Shown piece after piece: positions 44,504-58,744 of a stretch of 64,000 nucleotides of DNA. Below the pieces are notes generated by a model. The model made no database searches and was not told where the DNA came from. It saw only the letters and a list, made by a program, of their open reading frames with translations. Made by a program: the position numbers and the translations under genes. Positions within the stretch are counted from its first letter, which is position 1. The number at the start of each line of letters is the position of its first letter. Origin of the DNA: Myxococcus sp046520405 (lineage in GTDB: Bacteria; Myxococcota; Myxococcia; Myxococcales; Myxococcaceae); contig JBKGHI010000013.1 of assembly GCA_046520405.1 (NCBI GenBank), positions 1 through 64,000 of the forward strand, in the 5' to 3' direction.

Positions 44504-45865
44504 TCAGATGTTCTCGTCCAGCCAGTCGAACAGGCGCGCTTCGGCCAGCGCGGTGGACGCCGCCTGGCAGTGCAGGGGCGCGGCCTCTTCGTGGGTGAAC
44601 AGCATCAGGTGCTTGGGGCCGCGGAGCGCGTCGTAGAGCTTCTGGGATTGGCCCGGCGAGGCGTCCTCCGCTTCGCCCTCCATGATGAGCACCGGGCAGC
44701 GGATGCGGTCGATGATGGCCTCGTTGTTGAACTCCTCCAGCTTGCGGAAGAGCTCCGAGGGCGAGCGGGCGCCATGCTTCCAGTACACGTCCTGCAGCCA
44801 GTACTGGGCGGTGGGCCAGCGGTTCGCGAGCGCGACAATCGCCTGGTCGAACTGCTCCGGATGGGATTTCAGCAGCGCCAGCGAGCCCGGGAGGAAGCGA
44901 TTGAAGTGCGAGCTGATGGACTCCCACCAGTTGAGGACGCCCGGGTTTGCGATGCACAGCGCGATGCGCGGCTCGAACGCCGCCGCCCGGGGCGCCAGTG
45001 CGCCGCCGAACGACAGGCCCATGAGGAGGATGCGGCGAGGGTCCACGCCGCTGATACGCTCAGCCGCGTCCACCACGGGACGGATGGCCTGCTCCCAATC
45101 CGAGCGGAAGCTCAGCCGGTGCTCCCGCAGAGAGCGGCCCTGGCCCGGGCCGTGGAACATGAGCACGTGGTAGCCGCGCCGGGCCGCGCCCTCCCAGACC
45201 CACTTCGTCTCCTCCGGCCAGGCATGCAGCCCCTGATGCAGGAGGATGACGGGCGCGCTGGGCTTCGCGTGCGGAGCGCGCACGAAGTACGCCGCCAGCG
45301 TGGTGCCCTCGTAGGGGATGGCGAGCGGCTGCACGTCGTAGCCGAGCAGCCCGTTCGACTTCTCGAAGGTGGTGGCCGCCTGTCGCGTCACCTCGAGCAT
45401 CCTCGGGTCCTCCAGGTCCGTGTAGTGCATCGTCGCGGCGCGGTAGTAGTTCGCCGCGCGCGCATAGGCCTGGCCGGCGCTCAGCGGGTGGCCCTTGGAC
45501 TCGGCCTGTTGGGCCACGCCGTGGACGCGCCGCGCCGTCTTCGTCCATGCCTCGAACCAGCTCCGCTCGTCCCCTGGTTGGATGCGGCTGGCCGTCTCCA
45601 GCACGTCTCCCACGTCGCTCTGCCCGTGGGTGGCATGGCTGAGGAACCACAGGACCTGGTTGTCCATCAGCCCGTCCCCGGTGAGCCGGAGGTCGTACCA
45701 GGCGTCACTCCGGGGATTGAGGCCCTGCACGTCCTTCGATACCGGCGCCAGCGCCTGACGCAGCCCCAGCGCCGCCGCCGCGCCGCCAGCAAACAACCCC
45801 GCGCCCAACAGCACGCCTCGTCGGGAGGGACGTCCTGCGGTAGGTTCGGCTCCGGGCTTGACCAT
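44504..45865 (-). CDS. Tat-exported alpha/beta hydrolase (FrsA/dienelactone-hydrolase-like)
   Basis: 453 residues from ATG 45865 (AGGAG about 10 bases upstream). The N-terminus has a twin-arginine signal (GRPSRRGVLLGAGLFAGGAA). A helical cap region of about 130 residues precedes the hydrolase core: PVILLHQGLHAWPEE, VLMFHGPGQGRSL, nucleophile elbow LMGLSFGGALA, an acidic segment VLIMEGEAEDASPG and a C-terminal His in EAAPLHCQAAS, giving a plausible Ser-Asp-His triad. Substrate is unknown. It is divergent from a TetR regulator across a long near-palindrome, so it is probably repressed by that regulator, possibly together with the Omp85 gene downstream. Confidence 0.82.
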   Translation of the reverse strand: MVKPGAEPTAGRPSRRGVLLGAGLFAGGAAAALGLRQALAPVSKDVQGLNPRSDAWYDLRLTGDGLMDNQVLWFLSHATHGQSDVGDVLETASRIQPGDERSWFEAWTKTARRVHGVAQQAESKGHPLSAGQAYARAANYYRAATMHYTDLEDPRMLEVTRQAATTFEKSNGLLGYDVQPLAIPYEGTTLAAYFVRAPHAKPSAPVILLHQGLHAWPEETKWVWEGAARRGYHVLMFHGPGQGRSLREHRLSFRSDWEQAIRPVVDAAERISGVDPRRILLMGLSFGGALAPRAAAFEPRIALCIANPGVLNWWESISSHFNRFLPGSLALLKSHPEQFDQAIVALANRWPTAQYWLQDVYWKHGARSPSELFRKLEEFNNEAIIDRIRCPVLIMEGEAEDASPGQSQKLYDALRGPKHLMLFTHEEAAPLHCQAASTALAEARLFDWLDENI

Positions 45866-45870
45866 GGGAT

Positions 45871-45912
45871 TCAATCTCCTGGATTAATCAGATGATTGAA
45901 TCAGTAGATTGA
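45871..45912. promoter_or_regulatory. Long near-palindromic operator between TetR and hydrolase genes
   Basis: Outer arms TCAATCT (45871-45877) and AGATTGA (45906-45912) and inner arms AATCA/TGATT (45886-45897) share one centre at 45891.5. AATCAGATGATT and AATCAGTAGATT also occur as direct repeats 13 bases apart (45886, 45899). The stretch is AT-rich and abuts the hydrolase start codon, as expected for a TetR operator controlling both divergent genes. Confidence 0.6.
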
Positions 45913-45972
45913 TAGTCGCGCGCACCTGTCAAGGGCGGGCGCGGACGCTCGTTGTTTCAGGGGTTTGCAGGG

Positions 45973-46572
45973 ATGGGGACCAAGGAGCAGGAGGCCCGGG
46001 AGCGCATTCTCCGGGCGACCATCATGTGCATTGGCCGGGATGGCCTGGATGCGACGGGCATCCGGGAGATCGCGCGCGAGGCGCAGGTGAACAGCGCGGC
46101 CATCAGCTACTACTTCCGGAGCAAGGAGAAGCTGGTGGCCCTGGCGTTGGAGTCGACGCTGGACCAGGCCTTCGGGAATGTCCTGGAGGACTTCGACCGG
46201 CTTCGGGCAGAGGGGCTGGGCGTCCGGGAGACCTTCGAGACGTTGCTCGAGGACCTCATGAGCAACTCCCTGCGCTACCCGTACATCGTGCACGCGCACT
46301 TCCACGACGTGCTGACCCACCAGCGCTACGATGGCTCCGCCATCCAGCGCCTCAACGCGTTCCTGGCCGAGCTGGCGGGACGCCTGGCCCCGGCGACCGC
46401 GCACCTGCCGGAGAACCGGCTGCGGATGGCGCTGACGCAGGTCTGGGCCTCCATGAGCCTGCTGTCGATGATGCCCCGGCTGTTCGACCAGTTCATCCTG
46501 CTGGACTTCGGCACGCTGGAGACGCGGCGCGCCTGGGTGCAGCAGGCCTCAAGGCTGCTGTTCGTGCCTTGA
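45973..46572 (+). CDS. TetR-family transcriptional regulator
   Basis: 199 residues from ATG 45973 (CAGGGG upstream). The N-terminal helix-turn-helix is clear: EARERILRATIMCIGRDGLD, ATGIREIAREAQVNSAAISY and YYFRSKEKLVALAL. The C-terminal ligand domain is typical in length and helical (IVHAHFHDVLTHQRYD, ALTQVWASMSLLSMMPRLFD). It probably represses itself and the divergent hydrolase/Omp85 pair through the palindrome at 45871-45912. The ligand is unknown. Confidence 0.9.
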   Translation: MGTKEQEARERILRATIMCIGRDGLDATGIREIAREAQVNSAAISYYFRSKEKLVALALESTLDQAFGNVLEDFDRLRAEGLGVRETFETLLEDLMSNSLRYPYIVHAHFHDVLTHQRYDGSAIQRLNAFLAELAGRLAPATAHLPENRLRMALTQVWASMSLLSMMPRLFDQFILLDFGTLETRRAWVQQASRLLFVP

Positions 46573-46594
46573 GGCCCCTGCCGTACGGCGTCCG

Positions 46595-48682
46595 TCAAAA
46601 CGCCGTGCCGTCCGCGCGCAGCCCCGGCGAGCTGGGGAGCCCGGCCGGCAGTTGGTCGTGCGCGACGAAGGCCGCGTCGGCCGTGGCATCCGGCGAGCGG
46701 TTCGCGGACACGCGGGGCACAGTGGACGTGTAGTCGAACTGGTCCACCAGGGTGGCGTCCTGCCGCCGCACCCGCACGGAGTCACTGGCGTTCCCCAGGC
46801 CCAGCAGGCCACTGGACGCGGCCACCGCGTTCGTCAGCCCCGCGGGCACTCCAGCGGCTCCACCAAAGACGACCATCGCCTTGCCGCCATCAAGGGTCGC
46901 CCCCGGCGCGAAGACGTGCCGCGCGGAGCCGTTGGAGGCGTCCCACACCGTCCAGCCGGAGATGTCCACGGGGAAGGGGCTCGCGTTGACCAGCTCCACG
47001 AACTCGTGAGCGGCCGTCTGCCCGTCTTCGTTGGCCAGCACCTCGTTGATGATGACGCGGGCGGGACCGCTGACGATGGTCAGCGCCTCATCGCTCGTGT
47101 CCGAGGTCGCCGGCTCAAAGGCATCCACCACACGCACTCGCACGTCCGAGGCATTCTCGTCCGGAACGCTCCACGCGAAGCGCCCCTGGGCGGCCGGGAC
47201 GGAGGCAGCCAGGACGCTCCAGTCGGTGCCGCCGTTGGTGGAGACCTCGACGCGCACCTCGCCCACGCCCCAGGACGTCCAGGTGATGGGCAGCGTGCTG
47301 CCGCCCTGGAATGTCCCGCCATGGGGGGCCTTCAGGCGGAGGAAGGGCCCCGTCTGTGCGCTGAACGAATAGCTGCTGACGACGGGGCGGTGGTCACTGA
47401 CCACGTTGAGGAAGTCGGGGAACCACTCATCCACATAGAGGACGCGGGCGGACTCCGGGACGTAGCGGTCCGCCGCCTCGTTGGTGGCCAGGGTGTGGTC
47501 GACGATGTTGTCGAAGCCGATGGAGGTGCCATGCCCCGCGAGCGACAGCTCCCGGGTGATGAAGGTGTAGCGGTCCGAGTCAGAGACGAAGTCCTGGTAG
47601 GGCGTGGCCAGCGGCGCGCCGGAGGTGGGGTCGAGCGAGATGGACTCGTCCACGTCGTCATTCCAGTCGCCGATGACGAAGACGTGCTGCGTGGGCAACT
47701 GCTCGTCGAGGTACGTCTTGAGCGCGGCCGCCGCGCGCTGGCGGGCCTCGCGAGGCCCCGTCGGGTCGGTGCTGTTGGCGCGCATGTGGACCACGATGAC
47801 GGTGAGCGGCGTCTCCACCCCGTTGATTTCGGTGGTGAAGTCCACGCGGAGCGGCGGCCGGTCGGCGAAGTCGGAGATGTTCCCCACCCGGACCAGGGTG
47901 GCGCTCTGGAAGGTGAGGGAGCTGTCATAGAGCACGCCCAACTTCTGGGTGCTCGTGCCGTAGGGAGACGTGCTGCCGGAGACAAAGGCCGCGTTGTTGG
48001 CGAGGAAGCCGTCGAAGCCCGGGAGCTGGGCCTTGAGCAGGTCGAAGTCGGCGGTGTCCACCATCTCCACCATGGCCCACAGGTTGGCGCCCGCCGCGAG
48101 CATGATGTCGCGGGCCCCGGCAATCTGGAGGTCATCCGACGTGCCGCCGTCAGACGAGGAGTTCGACGGACCGCGCGAATCGGAGCCGAAGTAGGTGAGG
48201 TTCCACTGGCCCACGGTGAAGACGGGGGCGCCCGGCGCGCTCACCGAAAGCGTCAGCTCCCGGGTGCCCGCCTGGCCCTGCGCGTCCTCCACCGTGACGG
48301 TGAAGGTGCTGTCGGCCACCTGCGCGGGCGTGCCGCTGAGCGTGCCCGTTGTCGACAGCGTGAGGCCCGCGGGCGCGCTGCCGCCCGAGATGCTCCAGGT
48401 CAGCGGCGCGGTGCCACCCGAGGCGGCCAGCGTCGCCGTGTAGCGCTGCCCCACGATGCCGGTCGGCAGCACCTCGGTGGTGATGCCAGGCGGCTCCGTC
48501 TGCCCGGCGTCTGTCCCCGCATCCGAATCGGCTCCGGCATCGGAGTCCGTCCCAGAATCGGGATTGGTTCCAGCGTCGGTGATGACGCCACTGTCCACGG
48601 GCGTGGGCGTGGAGTCGTCGCCGGAGCAGGCGGTCAATAGGAGCAGAACGAGGAGAGGGACAAGCGCACGGGGCGACGACAT
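46595..48682 (-). CDS. Lipoprotein nuclease/phosphatase-like protein with lamin-tail domain
   Basis: 695 residues from ATG 48682. MSSPRALVPLLVLLLLTAC is a lipoprotein signal (Cys19), followed by an Asp/Ser/Gly-repeat linker (GTDSDAGADSDAGTDAG). Next is an Ig-like putative domain (VGQRYTATLAASGGTAPLTW). The central 260 residues are an endonuclease/exonuclease/phosphatase fold: GQWNLTYFGSD, AMVEMVD, VVHMRANS, VIGDWNDDVD (GDxN) and VVSDHRPVV (SDH), with the catalytic Asp, Asn and His present. A second Ig-like segment and a lamin-tail domain (INEVLANEDG, EFVELVNASPFPVDISGWTV) end the protein. The likely role is extracellular cleavage of nucleic acid or a phosphoester at the cell surface. Confidence 0.82.
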   Translation of the reverse strand: MSSPRALVPLLVLLLLTACSGDDSTPTPVDSGVITDAGTNPDSGTDSDAGADSDAGTDAGQTEPPGITTEVLPTGIVGQRYTATLAASGGTAPLTWSISGGSAPAGLTLSTTGTLSGTPAQVADSTFTVTVEDAQGQAGTRELTLSVSAPGAPVFTVGQWNLTYFGSDSRGPSNSSSDGGTSDDLQIAGARDIMLAAGANLWAMVEMVDTADFDLLKAQLPGFDGFLANNAAFVSGSTSPYGTSTQKLGVLYDSSLTFQSATLVRVGNISDFADRPPLRVDFTTEINGVETPLTVIVVHMRANSTDPTGPREARQRAAAALKTYLDEQLPTQHVFVIGDWNDDVDESISLDPTSGAPLATPYQDFVSDSDRYTFITRELSLAGHGTSIGFDNIVDHTLATNEAADRYVPESARVLYVDEWFPDFLNVVSDHRPVVSSYSFSAQTGPFLRLKAPHGGTFQGGSTLPITWTSWGVGEVRVEVSTNGGTDWSVLAASVPAAQGRFAWSVPDENASDVRVRVVDAFEPATSDTSDEALTIVSGPARVIINEVLANEDGQTAAHEFVELVNASPFPVDISGWTVWDASNGSARHVFAPGATLDGGKAMVVFGGAAGVPAGLTNAVAASSGLLGLGNASDSVRVRRQDATLVDQFDYTSTVPRVSANRSPDATADAAFVAHDQLPAGLPSSPGLRADGTAF

Positions 48683-48805
48683 GAACGACTCCAGGGCACG
48701 GAACGAAGCTCGAGGAACAGCAACGATAGCCGATGGGTAGGACATGCGCCGTCTACCACGACGCCAGCCGAATGCGATGGGGGGATGGAAAGGCTCGCGC
48801 CGTCT

Positions 48806-49393
48806 TCAGGCCTGACCTTCGTCGATGACCGCCTGGATTGTCGCCCCCAGCCACCGCTGCGTGGAGGCGTCCAGCCCCGCTGACTGCCGTTGGACGGGCA
48901 GGAGCTTCCCGCTGACGAGCAAGCCATTCCAAAGGATGTTCAGCCGCGCCGCGCGCGCTTCGCCATCGGGAGGCCCCAGCCACCGGGCCAGCGGGGCGAT
49001 GACCTGCTTCTGGAGCAGTTCGACGCTGGTCGCGTGGGCCTCCGGGTCCGCGGCTGACAGGATGAGCATGGCCAGGGGACCCGAGGCGTCATGCGCTCCC
49101 ATGAAGAGGGACACCACCGTCTCTCCAAAGTGACGCCTGTCTATCTGGAGCAGGGGACCAATATCGAGCACCTGCGCCAATGTCTCCCGGTACAGCCCGT
49201 GCTTCGAACCGAAGTAGCGGCCGACGAGTGAGGAATTGACCCCGGCCAGGGCCGCGATGTCCCGGACGCCCGTGTTGGCGAAGCCTTGTGTGGAGAAGAG
49301 TGTTCGCGCGGCGGCCATCAGGTCGGCGCGGGTGCGTTCGGAATCGCGCTGTCGAACGACTGGCTTTGCGGTGGTCGGTCGGGATGCTGGCAC
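48806..49393 (-). CDS. TetR-family transcriptional regulator
   Basis: 195 residues starting at GTG 49393, the only suitable start before the DNA-binding domain. The helix-turn-helix is standard (RTRADLMAAARTLFSTQGFA, VRDIAALAGVNSSLVGRYFG, SKHGLYRETLAQVL). The C-terminal domain is short and helical, similar to TetR_C-type members that control oxidative catabolic genes. It is divergent from the Baeyer-Villiger monooxygenase operon with an inverted repeat in between, so it is probably that operon's repressor. Confidence 0.88.
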   Translation of the reverse strand: MPASRPTTAKPVVRQRDSERTRADLMAAARTLFSTQGFANTGVRDIAALAGVNSSLVGRYFGSKHGLYRETLAQVLDIGPLLQIDRRHFGETVVSLFMGAHDASGPLAMLILSAADPEAHATSVELLQKQVIAPLARWLGPPDGEARAARLNILWNGLLVSGKLLPVQRQSAGLDASTQRWLGATIQAVIDEGQA

Positions 49394-49430
49394 AATGGTT
49401 TACTTACAATCGCAACTGCGTTATGTCTAG

Positions 49431-49454
49431 CGATGTAAACGCTCGTGTACATCG
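49431..49454. promoter_or_regulatory. Inverted repeat upstream of the monooxygenase operon
   Basis: CGATGTA (49431-49437) and TACATCG (49448-49454) form a perfect 7-bp inverted repeat with a 10-base spacer, about 30 bases upstream of the monooxygenase start codon and in the divergent spacer with the TetR gene. It is a candidate TetR operator. Confidence 0.5.
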
Positions 49455-49485
49455 TGCGTGGTTTTCAACTCGAAAGGATGTGCGG

Positions 49486-51296
<1,811 letters not shown>

Positions 51297-51300
<4 letters not shown>

Positions 51301-52946
51301 GCACCTTTCTGTCCCGAGTTTTCTCCGCCTGTCTGTTGCTCGCGGCGGGTCCCGCCGTCGCCAGTCCCCCCAAGGCCTACCGCCAGGAGGTGGTGGTGGC
51401 CGGCTCGCACTTCCAGGGCGTCCATGGGCTGGCGGTCGACGGCAAGGGACGCCTGCTGGCCAGCAACCTGCTGGGCCAGTCGGTCCACGCCGTTGACTTG
51501 GCCACGGGCGCGGTGAGCACGCTGGTGGGGCCTCCGCTGGGCGGCGCGGATGACGTGACGCTGGGGCCCGATGGTTCCATCTACTGGACGGGTTACTTCA
51601 CCGGCCAGTTGATGCGGCGCACCCCGGATGGAAAGACGCGCGTCATCGCCAAGGACCTGCCGGGCCTCAACTCACTGGCGTTTCGCCGAGACGGCAGGCT
51701 CTACGTGACGCAGCTCGGACGGGCGGATGCGCTGTGGGAGGTGGACCCGAACGGGAAGAAGCCGCCCCGGAAGGTCATTGCCGAGCCCGGCTTCCTCAAC
51801 GGCTTCGAGTTCGGCCCGGATGACAAGCTGTACGGCCCGCTCATCCTCAAGGGCCAGATTGCCCGCGTGGACGTGGACACGGGCCACATCGAAGCGGTGG
51901 CGGAGGGTTTCGCGGTGCCTGTCGCGGTCAACTTCGACGCGCGCAAGGAGCACCTCTACGTCGTGGACACCGCGCGCGGCGAGTTGGTCCGCGTCCGGCT
52001 GCCGTCGGGCGAAAAGGAGCGGGTCGCACAGCTGGCCACCGGGCTGGACAACCTGGCGGTGGGCCCGGACGACCTCGTGTACGTGTCCAACATGGTCGAC
52101 AACGACATCCGCGTGGTGAATCCCGCGGAGGGTTCGGTCCGGCGCCTGGTCGAGTCGCGCTTGTCCGTGCCCTCCGGCATCGCCGTCGCTCCGGATGACC
52201 CGGAGGAGACGCTGCATCTGGCGGATGTGTACGCGTTCCGGCAGGTGGGCGGGCGTGATGGCAAGATGCTCCAGACGTCCCGCGTGCTCTCGTCCCAGAC
52301 GAACTTCCCCATGAGCGTGAGTCTGAGCGCGAAGCACGTGGTGCTGAGCACGGCCTATCTGGGCAGCCTGAGCACCATCCAGGTGTTGGACAGGGCCACG
52401 GGCGCGCTTGTCCGCTCGGTGCCCAATCCGAATGGCGCCCAGGCCGCGGTGGAGCTCGACGACGGCACGCTCCTCATCGCCGAGGCCTCCACGGGGCGGC
52501 TCGTTCGCGTGGGCGCCTCGGAGCCGGTGGAACTCACGCTGCTCGCGGCGGGCCTGGGCGGGCCCGTGGGGCTCGCGGCCGACACGAAGGCGGCGGAGCC
52601 CGTGGTGTACGTGACGGAGGTGCGCACGGGGAAGGTGACCCGGGTGCGCCTGTCGGACGGCGCCAGGCGCACGGTGGCTTCGGGCCTGAAGGCGCCCGAA
52701 GGCATCGCCTTGCATCCAGACGGCGGCTTGATTGTCGCGGAGGTAGGCCGCAAGCGGTTGGTGCGCATCGAGCCCGCCACGGGCAAGTTGAGCGTGCTGG
52801 CCAGCGGGCTGCGCATCGGACTGCCGGAGAACGAGGGGATGCCGCCGGGTTACATCCCCACGGGGGTCGCGGTGGGTGCCTCGGGGACCGTCTACATGAC
52901 GTCCGACATCGAGAGCGCGCTCTACCGCTTCGTTCCGGTGCCCTGA
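51297..52946 (+). CDS. Exported SMP-30/gluconolactonase-like beta-propeller protein
   Basis: 549 residues. ATG 51297 overlaps the monooxygenase stop. A signal peptide (MSTFLSRVFSACLLLAAGPA, cleavage near AVAS) is followed by about ten propeller repeats of the SMP-30/NHL type (GVHGLAVDGKGRLLASNLLG, GADDVTLGPDGSIYWTGYFT, LNSLAFRRDGRLYVTQLG, APEGIALHPDGGLIVAEVG). SMP-30 members are often lactonases. Pairing with a Baeyer-Villiger enzyme, which yields lactones, makes a hydrolase for its product an attractive inference, but this protein is exported and the monooxygenase is not. A terminator follows. Confidence 0.82.
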
Positions 52947-52958
52947 GTGAAGCTCGCG

Positions 52959-52989
52959 TCCAGGGCACACGCGCGTCGCACGTGCCCTG
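52959..52989 (+). terminator. Hairpin terminator after the monooxygenase operon
   Basis: A perfect 9-bp stem CCAGGGCAC/GTGCCCTGG with a 13-base loop begins 12 bases after the stop. Confidence 0.6.
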
Positions 52990-53001
52990 GGCGCTGGAAA
53001 G

Positions 53002-53331
53002 TCACACGGGGACTTCGAGGTTCATCGACAGGCCCGCCTCGAACTCGGGGGCCTGCCGAAGCCGCTCCAGGACGATGCGGGTGCAGTGAATCGTGACGAG
53101 CGGAATGGACCCCGGTTCGCTGATCCACCGGACCGCGTCCATCAAGTGGTGGGCTTTCAGGAACGCCAGCACGGCGTCCCAGAAGCGGCGTCCCTCGTCG
53201 AGCGCGGATTGATAGACGGCCCGCCGGTCCGGAGCCGTTGTCTGGATGGCACCGGCTCCTCGCTTCTTGCGAGACAGCGGCCGGTCCGGCGCGGCGCTCT
53301 GCCGGGGCATGACGATGGCTTCAATCCACAT
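53002..53331 (-). CDS. Hypothetical protein
   Basis: 109 residues from ATG 53331, chosen because GGAGGG lies about nine bases upstream; the frame is open to 53484. It starts MWIEAIVMPRQSAAPDRPLS, has a basic segment (RKKRGAGAIQ) and a helical middle (DEGRRFWDAVLAFLKAHHLM), and ends in strand-like SIPLVTIHCTRIVLERLR. No signal peptide or known motif is seen. Confidence 0.5.
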   Translation of the reverse strand: MWIEAIVMPRQSAAPDRPLSRKKRGAGAIQTTAPDRRAVYQSALDEGRRFWDAVLAFLKAHHLMDAVRWISEPGSIPLVTIHCTRIVLERLRQAPEFEAGLSMNLEVPV

Positions 53332-53634
53332 CGCGTCACCCTCCACACTCCGGGTCCTCGGGTGGGTCTGGAGATTATCGGACAGGGCGCGTGCTGGTTG
53401 CGCCGCCTCCAGCTCGCACTCAAGGGTGGGGCGCGCTTGCCCCCATGGCATGCGTTGGCCTGAAGGTGCGCACAGCTCGCTCATGCCGCGAGCATCCCAT
53501 CAGGCGCATGTCTGGTCGCCTGCCTGGCTTTATCAACGCCAACCCTTTGAAGTTCCAGGAGCGCACGTCAGGCAACGCGGCGGCGCGCCGCGGGCCGCCT
53601 GCCGTCCGGACAACCACATCCTACCTTGTGCGGC
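53332..53634. other. Divergent intergenic region
   Basis: About 300 bases between a leftward hypothetical gene and the rightward AI-2E-type permease. No supported gene, hairpin or clear promoter was found; it presumably carries the promoters of both genes. Confidence 0.4.
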
Positions 53635-54822
53635 ATGAAGGCACCTCGTCGGCAGCTCCCCGTTTATGTGCCGCCGCGGACGGTTTGGGTCGTCGGGACG
53701 CAGGTCCTGCTCCTGATTTTGTGCTGGGTCGCGCTCCGGGCGCTGTACCCGGTGCTCACGTTGCTGGCCGTCGTGATGTTGTTGTCCATCGCGCTGAGCC
53801 CGCTGGTGCGCAAGCTGACGCAGTGGGGACTTCCGCGCGGCGCGGGGGTGGCCATCGTGGCGCTGGCGCTCATGGGGATGATGGGCGTGCTGGTGGGCTC
53901 GCTGGTGCCCATGCTCGTCAACCAGCTCCAGGGCCTGGTGCAGACGATGCCCGCCACGCTGGAGCGGCTCGCGCAGTCCCGCTGGGTGGAGGAGCTGGGC
54001 ACGCGGTACGGCTTCCAGGTCCACGCGGAGGACCTCATCCGCTTCGAGCCCTCGGACGTCGCGGGCCGCGTCATCAACGTCTTGTCGTCCACGCTGGGCC
54101 TGGTCGCGGGCGGCATCACCGTGGTGGTCCTCACGGTGTTCAGCCTGCTCTTCGGTGAGGACCTCTATGAGAGCATCCTCCAGTGGGTCCCGCCGCGCCG
54201 TCAGCCACGCGTTCGGTTGCTGGTGTCCCGGATGCGCAAGGCCGTGGCCAACTACCTGGCGGGCACGTTGCTGGTGATGACCATTGGCGGAACGGTCGCC
54301 GCCACCGTGGCGCTCATCCAGGGCGTGCCGTACTTCCTGCCGCTGGGGTTGATGGTGATGCTGATGGGCGTCATCCCCTACCTGGGCAGCATCCTGAGCG
54401 CGGTGCTGGTGGGCGTCATCACGCTGGCCACGTTGAGCCTCAAGGACGCGCTCATCGCGGTGGCTGTCTTCATCGTGTACCAGCAGGTGGAGTCCAACGT
54501 GCTGAGCCCCATGATTCAGCGCCGGGCCATCCGGATGAACCCGCTGCTCATCTCCATCGTGGTGTTGTGCGGCGGCGCGCTGGCGGGCCTGCCGGGCGTC
54601 GTCCTGGCGGTGCCCCTGGCCGCGGCGGCGCAGGTCCTGGTGCAGGAGGTGCTGGCGCTTCGCAAGGAGGCCTGGCAGCGCAGCCACAAGCTGGAGGCCA
54701 CGAAGCGCGAGCCGGGCCGGGGCGCGGTGGAAGAAGGGCTGCTGTTCGCCGGCCCCATGGCCGCGCCGCGCCCTGCAGAGAAGCCGCGCCCGCCGCCTCC
54801 CGAGCATCCGGAGTCCCACTGA
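53635..54822 (+). CDS. AI-2E family transporter (PerM/TqsA-type membrane protein)
   Basis: 395 residues from ATG 53635. About seven to eight transmembrane helices are arranged as in the AI-2E/UPF0118 family: two N-terminal helices (TQVLLLILCWVALRALYPVL; LLAVVMLLSIALSPLV), a third (AGVAIVALALMGMMGVLVGS), then a soluble loop, then a C-terminal bundle with GVPYFLPLGLMVMLMGVIPY and family motif IPYLGSILSA, and IVYQQVESNVLSPMIQRRAI. The family exports small molecules or acts as an ion antiporter in characterised members; the substrate here is unknown. A Pro-rich cytoplasmic tail follows. A strong terminator lies 25 bases downstream. Confidence 0.9.
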   Translation: MKAPRRQLPVYVPPRTVWVVGTQVLLLILCWVALRALYPVLTLLAVVMLLSIALSPLVRKLTQWGLPRGAGVAIVALALMGMMGVLVGSLVPMLVNQLQGLVQTMPATLERLAQSRWVEELGTRYGFQVHAEDLIRFEPSDVAGRVINVLSSTLGLVAGGITVVVLTVFSLLFGEDLYESILQWVPPRRQPRVRLLVSRMRKAVANYLAGTLLVMTIGGTVAATVALIQGVPYFLPLGLMVMLMGVIPYLGSILSAVLVGVITLATLSLKDALIAVAVFIVYQQVESNVLSPMIQRRAIRMNPLLISIVVLCGGALAGLPGVVLAVPLAAAAQVLVQEVLALRKEAWQRSHKLEATKREPGRGAVEEGLLFAGPMAAPRPAEKPRPPPPEHPESH

Positions 54823-54847
54823 GCGCGGCCTTGGGCTGGAAAAGAAG

Positions 54848-54881
54848 AAGGGCCTCCGGACCGCGCCCCGGAGGCCCTTCG
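54848..54881. terminator. Bidirectional terminator
   Basis: A perfect 13-bp stem GAAGGGCCTCCGG with its complement and an 8-base loop lies between the convergent AI-2E permease and secreted protease genes. Confidence 0.8.
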
Positions 54882-54921
54882 GTGTCATGCCGCCGTCACG
54901 CGCGGTGACGGGGGACGGTTC

Positions 54922-58489
<3,568 letters not shown>

Positions 58490-58744
58490 GCGTTTCTCCT
58501 CTGCGGACCCGCGCGGACAGGTCCTCGCGGTGGCTCCTTCACGGAGCTCGTCAACGCCCATACCGGGTGCCAGAAGAAACCTGAATACGTAGGAAATCTT
58601 TCCGTATTCCCGAAGAAAGTTTTGCAGGAAAAACAAGGACTCGCACTGTTCACTGCCAGTGTGTTTGGCGTGCGAGGCGTCATGCGCGGCCAAGGTGCCG
58701 TGCTGTCTGGTTGAAAGATTTGAAAGACAATGCGCGCCGGGCCT

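Noticed and set aside
46595..48682. Asp/Ser/Gly repeat region considered as a DNA tandem repeat or CRISPR-like array
   Set aside because: The repeats are short, imperfect and in frame within a lipoprotein linker.
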